64,000 nt of DNA from NCBI GenBank assembly GCA_020205615.1, contig CM035153.1, positions 80,427,853 through 80,491,852 of the forward strand. Reading direction: 5' to 3'. The position numbers and the translations under genes were made by a program. The notes beneath the pieces are model-generated. The model saw only the letters and a program-made list of their open reading frames with translations, searched no databases and was not told the origin of the DNA. Of the stretch, positions 10,091 through 22,312 are shown one piece after another. The DNA is from Panax quinquefolius (Eukaryota > Streptophyta > Magnoliopsida > Apiales > Araliaceae). Numbering within the stretch: the stretch's first letter is position 1; the number at the start of each line of letters is the position of its first letter.

Positions 10091-12708
10091 TGTAAGACCC
10101 CAACTTATTATAAATGAAATTAAATTTCCTCTATTTATTATTTTGAAATAGTAAGGGTTGATATGATTAATGTGGTTAGTTATGGGTAAAATGCGCAAAT
10201 ATTTAAAATAAGCAAGTGGTTATAAAATATTCATTATTGTCGGGGAATATTTGTTTGGTCGTGGAATATTCTTGCTATCGGGGAATATTCGTACGACGGT
10301 GCAGCCTTGTGTGGGCCCCATAACAGAAGCGATTGGATGAAGAAAACGACAAGTTGTTTATAAATAACGGCGTAGTTATTACCAGTTAATCTTTGTTGAA
10401 ATACTAAATTGGTTAAAACACACAAGATAGCACATGGTATTGCACCAATTATTGATTCTTACGTGAAGGCACTACTCGATAATTGTTACAATAATTATTG
10501 TTTCGAATATTTTATTTTATTGATTCAATAATTGCTTGCGTTGATATTTTATATTATTGTTGTTTTAATAATTGTCATTACACAATATTTTCATTATCGG
10601 ATCAATAATTCATATTATTTGAATAATATTATTAGATAGTATTATTGACAATGTCTAGAAAGTTCTGTCTAAGGAGAGGTTTGGTCACCTAATTGCGCGC
10701 CAGTAAGGATAAATCTTTATTGGAAAGCCCCCTCTTTTCTGGGAACGGCCTGGTTGTCGATATTGTGATTCTGTAATATTATTTGAGAATAATTAATTAT
10801 TGATTTATATGATAATGAAAAAATTCATTTTATGTGGATATAGATGGAGAAAATTTTTAATGTGACAATTGTTGAAAATTGATATTTTATCTTTTCTGAT
10901 AAGATAATTCATTTAAATATATTATTATATTATAATAATATAATAATGGTGATATTTTACAATGAATGTGTGATATATGAATAAATGAGGAGGAAGCGTA
11001 TTTTTGTTACAAAAATTGTTTAAAACATGTTAAACATGTTTGTGGGCCCATTTCTTGACTAAAATTTGATTATAGCTTGTAAAATCACCCGTTTGTGGAT
11101 TTCGGTCAACTTCTGCTTGGAATTTGGAAAAACTTAAAACTACAAAGTTGTATAGAATTAAATTACCTATGGAATGAACATAAGATTTGAATTTTTCTGA
11201 TAAAAGGGCTATTTATTATGAATTATTAAAGTTCCTAAGTTCCGAAATAATTGATTTTTGAAGTTTTAAATAATTTTTTAAAGAAAAACGTTTTTAACAA
11301 GTTGGTGGGCCCTACTAGTATGCAAAATGAACTGAATTCAGTTGGTCTTAGGTGGGCTTGAAATTTTTTAATTTATATTAATATTATATTAAATTTTCTG
11401 CTTAGGTGTTCTAAGCATTTTCCTATAAATAGGGTGCTTAGGTTAGAATTGAAAATCACACCAGAAACAAGTTTTCTCTCTCTTTTTCTCTCTATATTAT
11501 CAAGCGTATTCTTGTGAATATTTTGATACTTTGAGTGTTGCTATACGGTGCAAGATCCCTTCAGCACTATATCCAGTATTCCACTCAGAAATACTGTCTT
11601 TTCGAGGTAATGGATGTTATTTTTTTTTTAAAAATGATATTATTTCTTCTAATATCATTATGCCGGAATATTGGTAAGATTTTTCTTGTGAAATTATTGT
11701 CTTTTAGTGTCGGGGTTACTATTCACGTATACGACACTATTCACGTATACGGAACTATTCACGAATACGACACTATTCACAAAAAAATTAAATTTTTGTT
11801 TTTTGTCCAAAATATCTATTATCGATATTAGCTTTGATTGTATCCATGTTTTGATCATTCTTGAATTTTACTTCACTATGGTTATTTATGAAGTATTTTT
11901 GAACTTGGACTGTTTAAAGTATGAATCCTTATTATTTGTTCTTTTGTTTCATTGGATTCGTTTTCTTTAAAATATTTTTCATCATCCTCAGTCCTAAATG
12001 ATGATATTACTGAATATCTTTGGCCTGTAGTGCAAAGATGGTTGATTTTCTTATGAATATCTTTGGCCCGTAGTGCAAAGATGTACATATGTTGAGATGA
12101 ACATGACCAACTGATGAATATCTTTGGCCTGTAGTGCAAAGATGAATATTTGATTCAAGATGTATATTGATTGATGTTACAGGGATAAAATATTGATGAT
12201 GAACTTTTAAATTCATAAATAATAGTAGATTTCATTCTCTACGTAACTCTTCTATGAATTATTATTTCTGCTGCGAATATTGATCTGAACTTGTTGTCTA
12301 TTGTATTGTATCACATTTTTCCCGGTTGAAGACTTACGATAATTTGTTCTATATTATCTTAGTCATAATATTCTTTACTAGGCTAGTTGAGCTCACCCTT
12401 TTCCTTTTTGTTCCATTTTTCTTCTCGGGAGGCGAGAATGTAGCGAGTACTAGTCGGGGTGTGGAATGATGGTTCTAGAAGTTATTTTAGTAGTCCTCAC
12501 TATTTTGTAAAATAGTGTATTAATAATTGTAATGAGGACTTATTTGAGTGTGGATATTGTCTAGATGACAATATTTGTATTTAAACTCACAGTTTATGTG
12601 TTATCGTATTTTGCACGACAATTGTATTAATAAAGTTGTAGTTGATCCTGTACCATGTATTTTGGCGACTTAGAATGGGTGTTGTGTACCTATTTTGGGG
12701 GCGTCACA
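10091..12708 (+). repeat. Element B 3' LTR
   Basis: A 2,618-bp LTR with intact ends TGTAAGACCCC...GGGGGCGTCACA. TATAAATAG is at 11424-11432 and the donor-like GAG/GTAATG at 11604-11611; no ATG lies between the expected start site and that donor. ACTATTCACG array 11718-11780; three hairpin units 12016-12143. Confidence 0.96.
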
Positions 12709-12713
12709 ATTTA

Positions 12714-13523
12714 CGTTTGATATTAGAGATGCTAAGAAAGGAAAAATTGTACGCGAAATTCTCTAAGTGTGAATTCTGGCTAGAACGTGTGCAATTTTTG
12801 GGACATATGATTGACAAAGGTGGGATTTTAGTGGATCCATCAAAGGTAGAAGCTGTAATAAATTGGGAGCAACCAAGGACACCATCTGAAGTAAGGGGTT
12901 TCTTGGGATTGGCAGGTTACTATAGACCATTTATTGAAGACTTTTCCAAGATTGGCACTCCGTTGACAAATTTGACAAAGAAATCTATAAAATTTGTTTG
13001 GACGGAAAAGTGTGAAGAGAGCTTTCAAGACTTGAAAAAGAAGTTAAGTGTGGCACCTACGTTTTCATTACCAGATAATATAAGAAACTTTGTGGTGTAT
13101 AATAATGAATCACATAAAGGACTAGGTTGTGTGCTTATGAAAAATGACAAAGTCATTGCGTATGCATCAAGGAAACTGAAGGACTATGAGAAAGGATACC
13201 CGACCAATGATTTAGAGTTGGTTATGGTGGTATTTGCTCTGAAAATATGTCGACATTATCTCTATGGAGAGAAATGTGAGATATATACGGACCATAAAAG
13301 TCTAAAGTATATTTTCACATAGAAAGATCTGAACATGTGTCAGAGGCGATGACTAGTATTGATAAAAGATTATGATTGTGAGATATTTTATCATTCAGGT
13401 AAAGAAAATGTGGTTACTGATGCCTTGAGTAAAAAAGGATGTGAGAAATTGATGTTGTTAACGGCTTAGGAGGAACTTATCTCATAATTGGCAAGGCTAG
13501 AGTTGGAAATAAAACTTCTAAAA
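12714..13523 (+). pseudogene. pol: Element A reverse transcriptase end and RNase H
   Basis: Continuation of element A after element [19 protein letters not shown] picks up where the 2216-2712 part stops. FLGHMIDKGGILVDPSKVEAV and [22 protein letters not shown] (connection region), [30 protein letters not shown] and [14 protein letters not shown] (RNase H) follow. The first RNase H aspartate is N, and a TAG at 13321 ends the longest frame. A tail reads YHSGKENVVTDALSKKG. The start of the integrase region is cut by solo LTR C at 13529. Confidence 0.92.
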
Positions 13524-14909
13524 GAATCTGTAAGACCCCAAATTTTATGAAATAAAAGTATTAAATTTTTCTTATAATTATTATTTAGTTAATGGTTAAA
13601 TTGATAAAAAGTTAAAGTTAAGGGTGGTATATGTAAATTTTACAAAATACGCAAGTGGTTATAAAATACTCATTTTAGTCGGTGAATATTAGTTTAGTCG
13701 TGGAATATTCTTGTTGTCGGGGAATATTCGTACGACGGAGCAGCCATTTGTGGGCCCCATAACAGAATAACTGTCGAATGAAGAAAATGACAAGTATGAG
13801 TTTTCATAAATAATTACAGTAGTTATTACAAGTAACAATTTGTTGGAATACCGGTGGTTAAAATACGATGTACACGTGGTTGCATTGGTAGTAGACACCA
13901 GATATTACATAGTATTTTTTTGAATTATTGATTCTTACGTAAGAGGGCACTACTCAATAATTGTTACGGTAATTATTGCTCAATATTTTATTTTATTGAT
14001 TTAATAATTGTTGCGTTGATATTTTATATTATTGTTGTTTCATTAATTGTCACTACACAGTATTTCCCATTATCAGATAAATAATTCATATTATTTGAAT
14101 AATATTATTAGATAGCATTATTGACAATGTCTAGAAAGTTCTGTCAAGGAGAGGCTTGGTCACCTAATTGCACGCCAGTAAGGTGAAATTCTTATCAGAA
14201 AGCCCCCTCTTTCCTGAGAACTGTCTGGTTGTCATTATTGTGATTCTATAATATTATTTGTGAATAATTAATTATTGATTTATATGATAAAGGAAATATT
14301 TATTTGATTCAGATATAAATGATAGATTTATTTACGTGATTATAAATGAAGAAATTATTGTTGAGGTGTTTTATCAGTATTTTGTCGGATTGGAGGTATT
14401 AAAAGATCAAATCGGTGTTCTTAAAGCTCTATTGCGTGAGTTATAATTTTAATCCGACCGTTAGATCGTTGTAATTTTTGGATATGTTATACATATATAA
14501 GTTGAGTATATGTCCACAAATTTTGAACTGTTAAAAATTAACAGTTGATTTGTTATGAATTTTAAAAGGTGTTAAAAATCATCCGTTTGTGGATTTCAGA
14601 TAGTTTATGTTTGGAATTTGGAAAAACTTAAAGCTACAAAGTTGTAGAGAATTTGATTTCGTGTGGAATGGACATATAATTCTAATTTTTCTGATAAACG
14701 AGCTATTTTCTATGAATTACTGAAGTTTCGGAAAATAAAATGATTTTTATTAAAAATGGGTGGAACCCACTTTTGTTAATAACACGTGGGCTGCTATTTT
14801 TTGGTTCAAAAATGGCTGCTAATTCAAGGAGGAGGCGTGGAAGTTTAAAAAGAAAAAATATTAATAATATTTTATTATTGTAGTCTCCTTTGGCGTTCTA
14901 GTATTTTTC

Positions 14910-15090
14910 TATAAATAGGTGCTTATGTTAGAATCGAAAATCAAACCAGAAACAAATTTTCTTTCTCTCTATATTGTTGAGCGTATTTTTGTTAGTATTT
15001 AGAAACTTTTAGAGTTTCTATTCATTGCAAGTTTTCTTCGACTTTTCATCTGATATTTCAGTCAGAAATACTGCTCTTTCGAGGTAAGGG
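14910..15090 (+). promoter_or_regulatory. Solo LTR C core promoter, leader and donor-like site
   Basis: TATAAATAG at 14910-14918, then a CT-rich leader without ATG downstream of the expected start, ending in TTTCGAG/GTAAGG with GT at 15084-15085. Spacing matches the B and E LTRs. Confidence 0.6.
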
Positions 15091-16288
15091 ATTGTAAGGG
15101 TTATTATGTTTTTCAGTTTCGTAATTTTTCCGACCCTCAAAAATTCTGGAAAAATTTGAAATGATAATTAGACGAGTTTTCTAGATTGTGTCCAAAAATG
15201 GCGATTTTTGGATGTATAGATTAGGAGTTATGAATTTTATGGGAAAATACTACTTTAAAAGTAAACCCTTATAACTCCTTGTGGTTAACTCCAAAATAAT
15301 GAAATTTTCATTGGGAGTACATCTATATAATATCAGTATACCCTATAATTTTCAGAATTTTTGGATAAAAGTACAATTTATGACAAATGTCTAAATATTC
15401 AGCAGTTTTGGCCATATGAAAAATAGTAAATGAATTTTAAAAATTCCAAGAAAAATATATGTTCAATATGGGACTATGTTCTCCTAAATCCCAGAAAAGA
15501 AAATTTGTTTGTATTGATTTGGTATTTTTCATGAAAATAGACTAGTTATGAGTAAATGAATTAAATATGTTATGTGAAGTAAGAAAATTGGAAAAATAGG
15601 ATTTTATAGCTTGGGAATCCTATATAAGGTATATGTAGATTTTTGATGAGGGTTTTGGTTATTGGTGATGAAATTTTTTGAGTTTGGCATTTTAGGATGA
15701 TTAAATGCATTAATTAGTAAAGTGTAAACAATTAAAATAAATTATTTATAAGTTTACGAAATTATTAAAATATTGTTGTAATATTAATAATATTAGACTA
15801 TGAGATTATTAAGTGATTGATAACATTTGGATTAAGGTGATATAAATATTGATATGGATTTTATTGTGAAAGTTAATCTTTTTGTGTCGAAGTTACTATT
15901 CACGAGTTACTATTCATGGGGTACTATTCACGACAAAATTGGTTTCTTTTTCTGACCAAATTATCGTTGATTGATGAATCTTACTCTTAAAATTAAATTC
16001 ATGTTTTGATCATATTATTTTTTTTATCATATATAACATTTTTATAATCATGGTGAAGAAATTTCTCTTTTACTTGAGTGTAAAGATAGGAAGATTATTG
16101 GTATGATCGTGACTATGGGTTCTCTTTGGCCAGTAGTGCAAAGTTGAATCGTTGACTGGTATGATCATAACTATTGAATTTATAATTGAATATTTTTAAC
16201 TTAAGTACAAAGGTGAATTGATCAACATGGTTATAATTATGGTTTATATAAATTCTGAAATGATTATGTATTTCTTTGACATATTAAT

Positions 16289-16507
16289 ATCTTTGACCTG
16301 TAGTGCAAAGATGAAATATTGATGAATATCTTTGGCCCATAGTGCAAAGATGACCCGTTGTTGAATATCTTTGGTCTGTAGTGCAAAGATGAACTGTTGT
16401 TGAATATCTTTGGCCCGTAGTGCAAAGATGACCTGTTGTTGAATATCTTTGGCCTGTAGTGCAAAGATGAACTATTGATGAACATCTTTGGCCCATAGTA
16501 CAAAGAT
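16289..16507 (+). repeat. Hairpin minisatellite, six units
   Basis: Six near-regular units of about 39 bp, each containing ATCTTTGRCCYRTAGTGCAAAGAT with a 7-bp self-complementary stem. A degenerate unit lies at about 16122-16146. The last unit has TAGTACAAAGAT. This is the same motif as in the B and F LTRs (three units each), expanded. Confidence 0.9.
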
Positions 16508-17151
16508 GAATTTATTAGTATGATTATAAACAGGAACTGTGATTTGGTATAACCATGATCTTTGATGTTTCAGGTAAAGACAAGTGATGAAAATTATCTT
16601 CGTCCTGGATGAGAAGAGGAATTTAGAATCACAATTATGATTATGAGTTATTCAAATGATTGTGGAAAGGAACTTTTGATTGATGTTACAGGGATAAAAC
16701 ATTGTTGGTGGACTTTTAATGTGGAGAAGATAATAGACTTTATAGTCTATTTGAATCTTCTAATGGATTGCTCGTTCCGCTGCAACTATGGTTGAAAAGT
16801 TTTATCATCTACCATATGTTCTAAATCTCTGATTTATTATTGATGAAGGCTATTGATAATTTAATTATCTTTAGTAATGATATTCTTTACTGAGCTAGTT
16901 TGTGCTCACCCTTTTGCTTCACAATTCCTTTCGTGTAATAAGAGTGTTCTTGGGTTCGAGCGGGGATAACGAGGGAATAGAATTCTGGTCTATAGTCATT
17001 GAGGTTCTCCCTAAATATTATGGAAATAATTTTATTGAGAGCTTTAGATAAGTGTGTCGTATTGTATACGTCATTTGATATTTAATTTTTGGGAACCAAA
17101 TAGGGTGAGGTGAACCCAACTTTGGAAGGGTGTTTTGCCATTATCATACAA

Positions 17152-17503
17152 GATGTCTAAAGACATACGACCTCGTGTTATCATAAGATAGAGTTGTGCA
17201 CATCCACTTGCTGAGTATATCTATGAGCACTACCTATATGATCTTAGAGTTTGGTTGAAACATAATGTTCAATTGCAGACGGTGGAGATAGTTATATGTC
17301 AAGAGAAGACTCACCATTGGAAAGAACATGATAGTAATCTTCTCGTTTTTCTTTGGGGTCTATTTGATCAACTAAGGATAATTCTATGGACATATGATAT
17401 CTATCATAACTTAGATTCATGGTCTCCCATGTACGAAGGTTTTCTTGAGCATTTTCCAAAGATTTTAATTTCTAAAACAATTATTGACTATACCTTTATG
17501 TAA
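17152..17503 (+). pseudogene. Unrecognised open stretch inside solo LTR C
   Basis: A reading frame from ATG at 17152 to TAA at 17501-17503, about 117 codons with a single in-frame TAG (17188). Residues look protein-like, with W, H, C and Y spread evenly (LRVWLKHNVQLQTVEIVIC, VFLWGLFDQLRIILWTYDIY). I do not recognise a family. The B/F LTRs have no counterpart at this place. It could be captured host or organelle sequence, or just a chance frame; I see no terminal repeats marking an insertion. Confidence 0.3.
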
Positions 17504-17693
17504 GGTATCACTGTGAGGTGTTGTCCACGGTTGGGACATGAGTCAAAGTTGGTATTAAAACTCACAATATATGTGTTGTAGTATTTTGCACGACAATTGT
17601 AGTAATAAAGTTGTAGTTATTTTCTGTACCACGTATTTGGCGACTCAGAATAGGTTGGATGGATTGGACCTATTTTGGGGGCGTCACAGAATC

Positions 17694-18691
17694 TGATGAA
17701 GGATTGTTTAGATGGAAGCTAGTCAAACTTAAGGGGATAAAGAGAAGAATGCTCAACTACATGATGAAGAATGTAGAAAAATCAAAGAAAGAGTGGTTGA
17801 GGATAGCGACGTGAAATACAAGATCGATACTGAAGGACTACTAAGGTTCAAGGAAAGAATTTGGGTTCCAGCAGTACCGACTATTAAAGATAAAATTTTG
17901 ACCAAAGCTCATAACTCAAGATATTCAATTCATTTGGAAAGTATGAAGATGTATCAAGATTTATGACGACATTATTGATGACTGAATATGGAAAGAGATG
18001 CTTGATGTTGTAGAATGCGTCGCGAAATGCTTGACATGTCAAAGAGTCAATGCCGAGCATCAGAGACCAAGCGGAGTACTTCAACCATTTGAAATACCGA
18101 AATAAAAATGGGAGCACATCACAATAGATTTTGTGGTAGTTCTAATTCTGACTAATTAGAAAGGTTACGATGTGATTTGGGTGATAGTGGATAGGCTGAC
18201 AAAATCAGAACATTTTTTTGCCAATAAAGATTAGATTCAACCTTGATTAGTTGACAAAGTTGTACGCCAAGGAGATCGTTTCGAGACATGGAGTTCCAGT
18301 GTCAATTGTGTCAGATAGAGATCTGAGATTCACGTCAAAATTTTGGAAGAGACTACAAGAATGCATGGGAACACAGTTGAGAATGAGTAAGGAGTACCAT
18401 CCTCAAAGAAAACGAATAATCCAGACATTGGAAGATATGCTTAGAGCAAGCATCATTGATTTCGAAGGGAGCTAGGATGATCATTTACCACTGGCAGAGT
18501 TCGTCTAAAATAATAGTTACCACGCAAGCATTGGCATGCCACCTTACGAAGCAGTGTACGACAGGAAGTACAAAACTCCATTGTGCTTGGATGAAGTTGG
18601 TGAACATCAACTCTTAGGACTGGAACTAGTATAAAAGACCGTTGAAGTTGTCAAACTCATCAGGGAAAGATTGGCAACTGCTCAAGATAGA
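17694..18691 (+). pseudogene. pol: Element A integrase (broken, 3' truncated)
   Basis: Third part of element A after solo LTR C. Readable across frames are a zinc-finger remnant near 17990-18040 (KCLTCQRV), a TIDFVV stretch (first catalytic D), [21 protein letters not shown] (second D) and [16 protein letters not shown], where the usual DGQSER is missing, so the catalytic glutamate region is damaged. NNSYHASIGMPPYEAVY and LATAQDR follow. Homology stops at about 18691, before the GPY/F and chromodomain parts present in H. Minus-strand gag J2 begins there. Confidence 0.88.
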
Positions 18692-19300
18692 TTTTGGTGC
18701 AACCACTTTTAAAGGATTTTTAACACGTTTGAGCTGAATTGGTTGTATTGTATGTGGTGTGGCAGCCAAATCTTCCTTAGAGGATACAACTGTTATGACA
18801 TCCTTCCATTTTGTAGGAAATATGTCCCCACTCTCTAGTAATACATCATTATTGTCTGCCATCTGCAAGACACCGCTGTCAATCAGGTTCTGAAAAAGAT
18901 GGCGGAGTGCCCAGTATTCCTCAGTGTTGTGACCGCGATAGTAGGAGTAGTAATGGCATACTCCATTATAATCAAACCATCTTGAGCGGGAGCTTATTGG
19001 AGGTGATAAAGTTGTGATTCTTCCCTCATTGATCAACATTTGTAATATCTCTTCCATCGGTTAGCCTAAATAGGTGAATTCCCTTTTATTGGTGAAGTCC
19101 CGATGGGCTTTAACTTTTGCCCTTTTTACAATTTTATCTGATTAAGTGGTGGAGTATTTGTAATAAGAGGAAGGAGACTTTCTCGCTAAGAGCCTTCATT
19201 TTTTATTCCATCATAAACTGGAACTGTGCATAATACCATTTGTCAACATTGTCCTTGCTGGTTTGGGATGGTCCACAAACATAATGGGAACTTTGTCCGC
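18692..19300 (-). pseudogene. gag: Fragment J2: gag C-terminal region, Tat/Ogre-like
   Basis: On the minus strand, 19057-18692 reads EILQMLINEGRITTL, SRWFDYNGVC, then YYRGHNTEEYWALRHLFQNL. The C/H/GH-T-E pattern with an ALRH-Q-LI tail is the knuckle-like repeat of Tat/Ogre-type Gag. The upstream part (19060-19300) is colinear with J1 at 21300-21640 but frame-broken. J2 ends at element A (18691) and at LTR fragment D (about 19300), so it is a truncated piece with no LTRs. J1 and J2 overlap by over 300 bp of homologous sequence, so they are two copies rather than halves of one. Confidence 0.75.
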
Positions 19301-19500
19301 TGCGGCGCCACTCTTTCCTCTCTCTGTCGCGCTGCGGCGCCACTCTTCAGTGCCTATGCTCCAGAATTGGCATTGTGGCGTGAGTCCCTTTGCTAACTAC
19401 CGCGCTGCGATGCGACTCTACAGTAGGTTATGGCCATGTTTGGCACTACGGCGCCACTTAATATGCCTTGGCTGGCATTGCGGCGCCAGCTCTGTGCAGA
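19301..19500 (-). repeat. GGCGCC-rich repeat block in LTR D
   Basis: At least four GCGGCGCC or ACGGCGCC copies (about 19302, 19333, 19449, 19479) plus degenerate GGCGTGAG/CTGCGATGCG variants, in otherwise AT-rich DNA. The E, E2 and I LTRs carry smaller clusters at the equivalent place. Confidence 0.7.
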
Positions 19501-20171
19501 AGATAGTGATGACGATTTGTTTACTTAGTGAACTTCCCGTACTCCTAAATTATTCATTTTAAGTCCGAATTGGCTCGTTCGAAAGCCATTAGCTCACAAA
19601 TCACATGCTTTAAGTGTTCATAGAAAAATTTTACATTTTTGAATCTTTTAACTCAAAATTCATCGATTAGTTCATTTTAACGAAAATGATAAACGTTCGT
19701 GAACGTTCAACGCTCGTTTCTTCGTTCTAAGTCGGAATTTGGTCATTTTTGAGTCCGCAACTCTAGAATGCCAATTGAGACTCATCCCCATCAAAAACCA
19801 ACATTTCTGTGTTTAATGTCAAATTTGACTTCCATTCCGAGAATTTAATGATTTTGACGATTAACGTCTAATCTCATAAATTCTGCCATAACTTCGTTAC
19901 TTGAGATTTTTACATCGTTTCAAATGGATTCATTCCATCATACTAACATCCTAACCAAACATATTCCAATAACTCATAGACATGATAAGTTCTTACATGT
20001 TCTTCATGAGTTCATAACTTAAATAAGTATGAATTGCTTAAACATGGCTTATTAAGGTTTAAGTCCGTCGATTAGAAATTTTTATCACTTCTTAGCATAT
20101 ATGCTCTACCAATCAACACTTCTCTTATCAACCTACAATTGAAGAGATGGAAGATTAATAGTCTAGGATCA

Positions 20172-20315
20172 TTACCTTTGAAATTAAACTTGGTTCTTCT
20201 TCTTCAACTATGAAAGACTAGCTTTTCCTTACTTTTTCTCTCTAACAATTAAGCACTTATATGTTGGAGGAAATTTAACAAGTGAATAATAATCTAGCAA
20301 GTCTTCTATATATAG
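20172..20315 (-). promoter_or_regulatory. LTR D core promoter, leader and donor-like site
   Basis: On the minus strand CTATATATAG is followed about 130 nt later by TTTCAAAG/GTAATGA. No ATG lies in the interval. Arrangement as in LTR E2. Confidence 0.5.
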
Positions 20316-21193
20316 AAATTACAAAGTGAGGGTAATTAAGTAACTTAGACTCCTTCCACCTCTTTAACTCCACCTCCATAATATTCATATCTTGGCCATC
20401 ACACAAATTACTTATTCACCAAGATCACCCTTGTGATCATAGGGTCAACATGGGTTACCCCATGGGTCATCTTTACCCTTTGGATCGATCCACAGATCCT
20501 GTTCTTTCTTTAGGCTTTAGGTTTAATTAACTTAACTTATGCTTTGGGATTCCATTAACAAACATTGGGCTTGTACATTAATTCCAATTTGGACTTTAAC
20601 CATTCCTATACTTGGGCTTGTATAATTCCTACCAAATCCTATAAGTCCAATACATTTGGCTTAAAGCCTTATAACGTATAATCTACGTATTATTCTTGTA
20701 TACTAACTTGTATACTTATTCATCATATACGACATACCATCATTCATACATACTAGTATTCATTACCTCGTATAATACTTACGCATCATACGATCATCGT
20801 TTAACTCATTAACGCTTTACTTTCCCTAACGTTCTCAAATTTATTCTGCAGGAAAAAAACTGTGTTTGCCATACGTGAATTATTATTACATAAACCATCT
20901 TCCCTTGATATTCTATCATTATTTATTTCTCAGAAGTTCAAAAATAATTCCCAAGCAGAAATCAATGAATAGTGTTTTTCGAAAAATTTCTCGAAAAACT
21001 TTTATTTTCGTCTTGAAAATTCAAACACTTTAATTCTATCACATAGTCAAAATACTACGACATTCCGATAGGATTAGGTTATTGAACAACCTTCATCTTA
21101 CTAACCACATAATAATAACATATAATATAATTTTATTCATTATTTAATTAAATAAATTAATTTACAATAAATTCGAATTTCTCAGTCATTACA

Positions 21194-22312
21194 GTGATAC
21201 TAACATACTCTATTAGAATTGAACCATCTTGAACGAGGATTGATTAGGGGTAGCAAAGCTATGATTCTTCCTTTATTGATCATCATCTGAAATATCTCCT
21301 TCATCGGTTGGCCCAGATATGTAAATTCCCTCTTGTTGGCAAAATCCCGACGGGCCTTAGAACTTGCTCTTTTTGCAAAATTATCCTCTAGTCTGTCACT
21401 TTCTGAAGTTAATGATGGAGTATTTGAAACCAGAGAAAGGACACTAGCATGCTCCTGGCTGACTAATTGGCGTGAGACTTGATGCTGATGGATCATCAGT
21501 TCTGCCAATTGATTAACTTGCTCACACAGAGCTATCATCTTCTGTTCCATCATAAAATGGAACAGTGCATAATCCCATTTATTAGCACCATCCTTTCTGG
21601 TTTGGGTGGATTCAACACCGTAATTAGAACTCTATCCAGTGCTCCAATTAATCATATTAACCTCTTTATCTTTGTGTTGAGGAAGAAGGTTATCTTGCAC
21701 ATGAGGTTGGTCAGGTTTGGTCACCACGATCTCACCGTTATTAATTAAATCCTGGATCTTATGTTTCAAGGTCTAGCAATCCTGAGTATCATGTCCAGGA
21801 GCTCCAGCATGATAGGCAAACTTTTAGGTAGTATTAAAACCCTTCCCATTAGGGTTGGCTGGTGGAAGAAGATGGTAATTTTCTTCTGAGTAGTCAGAAG
21901 ATTGAGAATATTCTCGAGTGAGTCCCTTACTGGTGTGAACACTCAATTATGCCAGACTTCTCTACTCTTTGGAAATACAGGGTTGGAAGACTGTGCTTGA
22001 AAAGGGGAGTAGTTTCTCCTCTGGATAGGCATGTTCTGACTGCCTTTCTTGACTTGTAGTATCAAGGAAACATCCTCCTCTTTCTTTTTATGGACCCTCC
22101 TAGAATTTTTTCCATAATTTCCAAACTGGATGACCTTAGCAACGGCTTTCAGAGTGGATAGGTCTTGAATCTTTCCTGACTTTAATCCCATCTCAGCCAT
22201 CTCCCCATGTTTAATCATTTCAAAAAATGGCTTGCAAATGCCAGCTAAGACTCTCTCATAGAAGGGAGCTTCCTGTATATCTATGAAGCTCATCACCATT
22301 TCTGACTTCTAT
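21194..22312 (-). pseudogene. gag: Fragment J1: gag, Tat/Ogre-like
   Basis: Reading down the minus strand from 22312: MVMSFIDIQEAPFYERVL, MIKHGEMAEMGLKSGKIQDL (capsid end, Tat/Ogre type), a basic KKEEDVSLILQVKKG stretch and NYSPFQAQSSNPVF to 21943. A broken knuckle block FAYHAGAPGHDTQDC with LKHKIQDLINNGEI lies at about 21830-21700. A coiled-coil-like LCEQVNQLAEL stretch and EFTYLGQPMKEIFQMMINKGRI then run to 21200. Stops and frameshifts separate these parts. It is cut by LTR D at 21193 and joins LTR fragment K at 22312. It resembles a second copy of J2. Confidence 0.78.

Larger units (their letters stand above)
2713..12708 (+). mobile_element. Element B: complete Tekay-like LTR retrotransposon inside element A
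   Basis: A structurally complete, coding-dead Ty3/gypsy chromovirus of about 10.0 kb. It has two long LTRs (2713-5325 and 10091-12708), a primer site at 5328, gag, protease, reverse transcriptase, RNase H, integrase and chromodomain in order, and a polypurine tract before the 3' LTR. The target duplication ATTTA is exact at 2708-2712 and 12709-12713. The 5' LTR begins TATAAG instead of TGTAAG and ends TCATA instead of CACA; the 3' LTR keeps TG...CA. Several stops and frameshifts interrupt the coding region. Element F is a second copy of the family in the other orientation. Confidence 0.96.
13529..17688 (+). repeat. Solo LTR C, 4.16 kb, inside element A
   Basis: Begins TGTAAGACCCCAAATTTTATG and ends GGGGGCGTCACA, flanked by exact GAATC repeats (13524-13528 and 17689-17693). 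Element A pol is continuous across it, so this is a single LTR left after LTR-LTR recombination. Its ends and several internal blocks match the B/F LTRs, but it is about 1.5 kb longer: it has an enlarged hairpin array, a different middle (15100-15900) and an extra open stretch at 17152-17503. It is therefore a related but separate family. Confidence 0.93.
19301..21193 (-). repeat. LTR fragment D (minus strand, Tekay-like)
   Basis: The right edge reads, on the minus strand, TGTAATGACTGAGAAATT, a good LTR start. Inside on that strand lie an ACTATTCA block and GAATTATTTTTGAA as in the E and E2 LTRs, a TATA-like CTATATATAG at 20306-20315, and AAAG/GTAATGA (GT at 20175-20174). Downstream the GGCGCC cluster is reached and the fragment breaks off at about 19300, so the 3' half of the LTR is missing. 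Confidence 0.75.

Noticed and set aside
16289..16507. CRISPR-like array (short repeats with variable spacers)
   Set aside because: It lies in a plant LTR, units are degenerate, spacers are short and related to each other, and the same motif recurs in other LTRs. It is a minisatellite.
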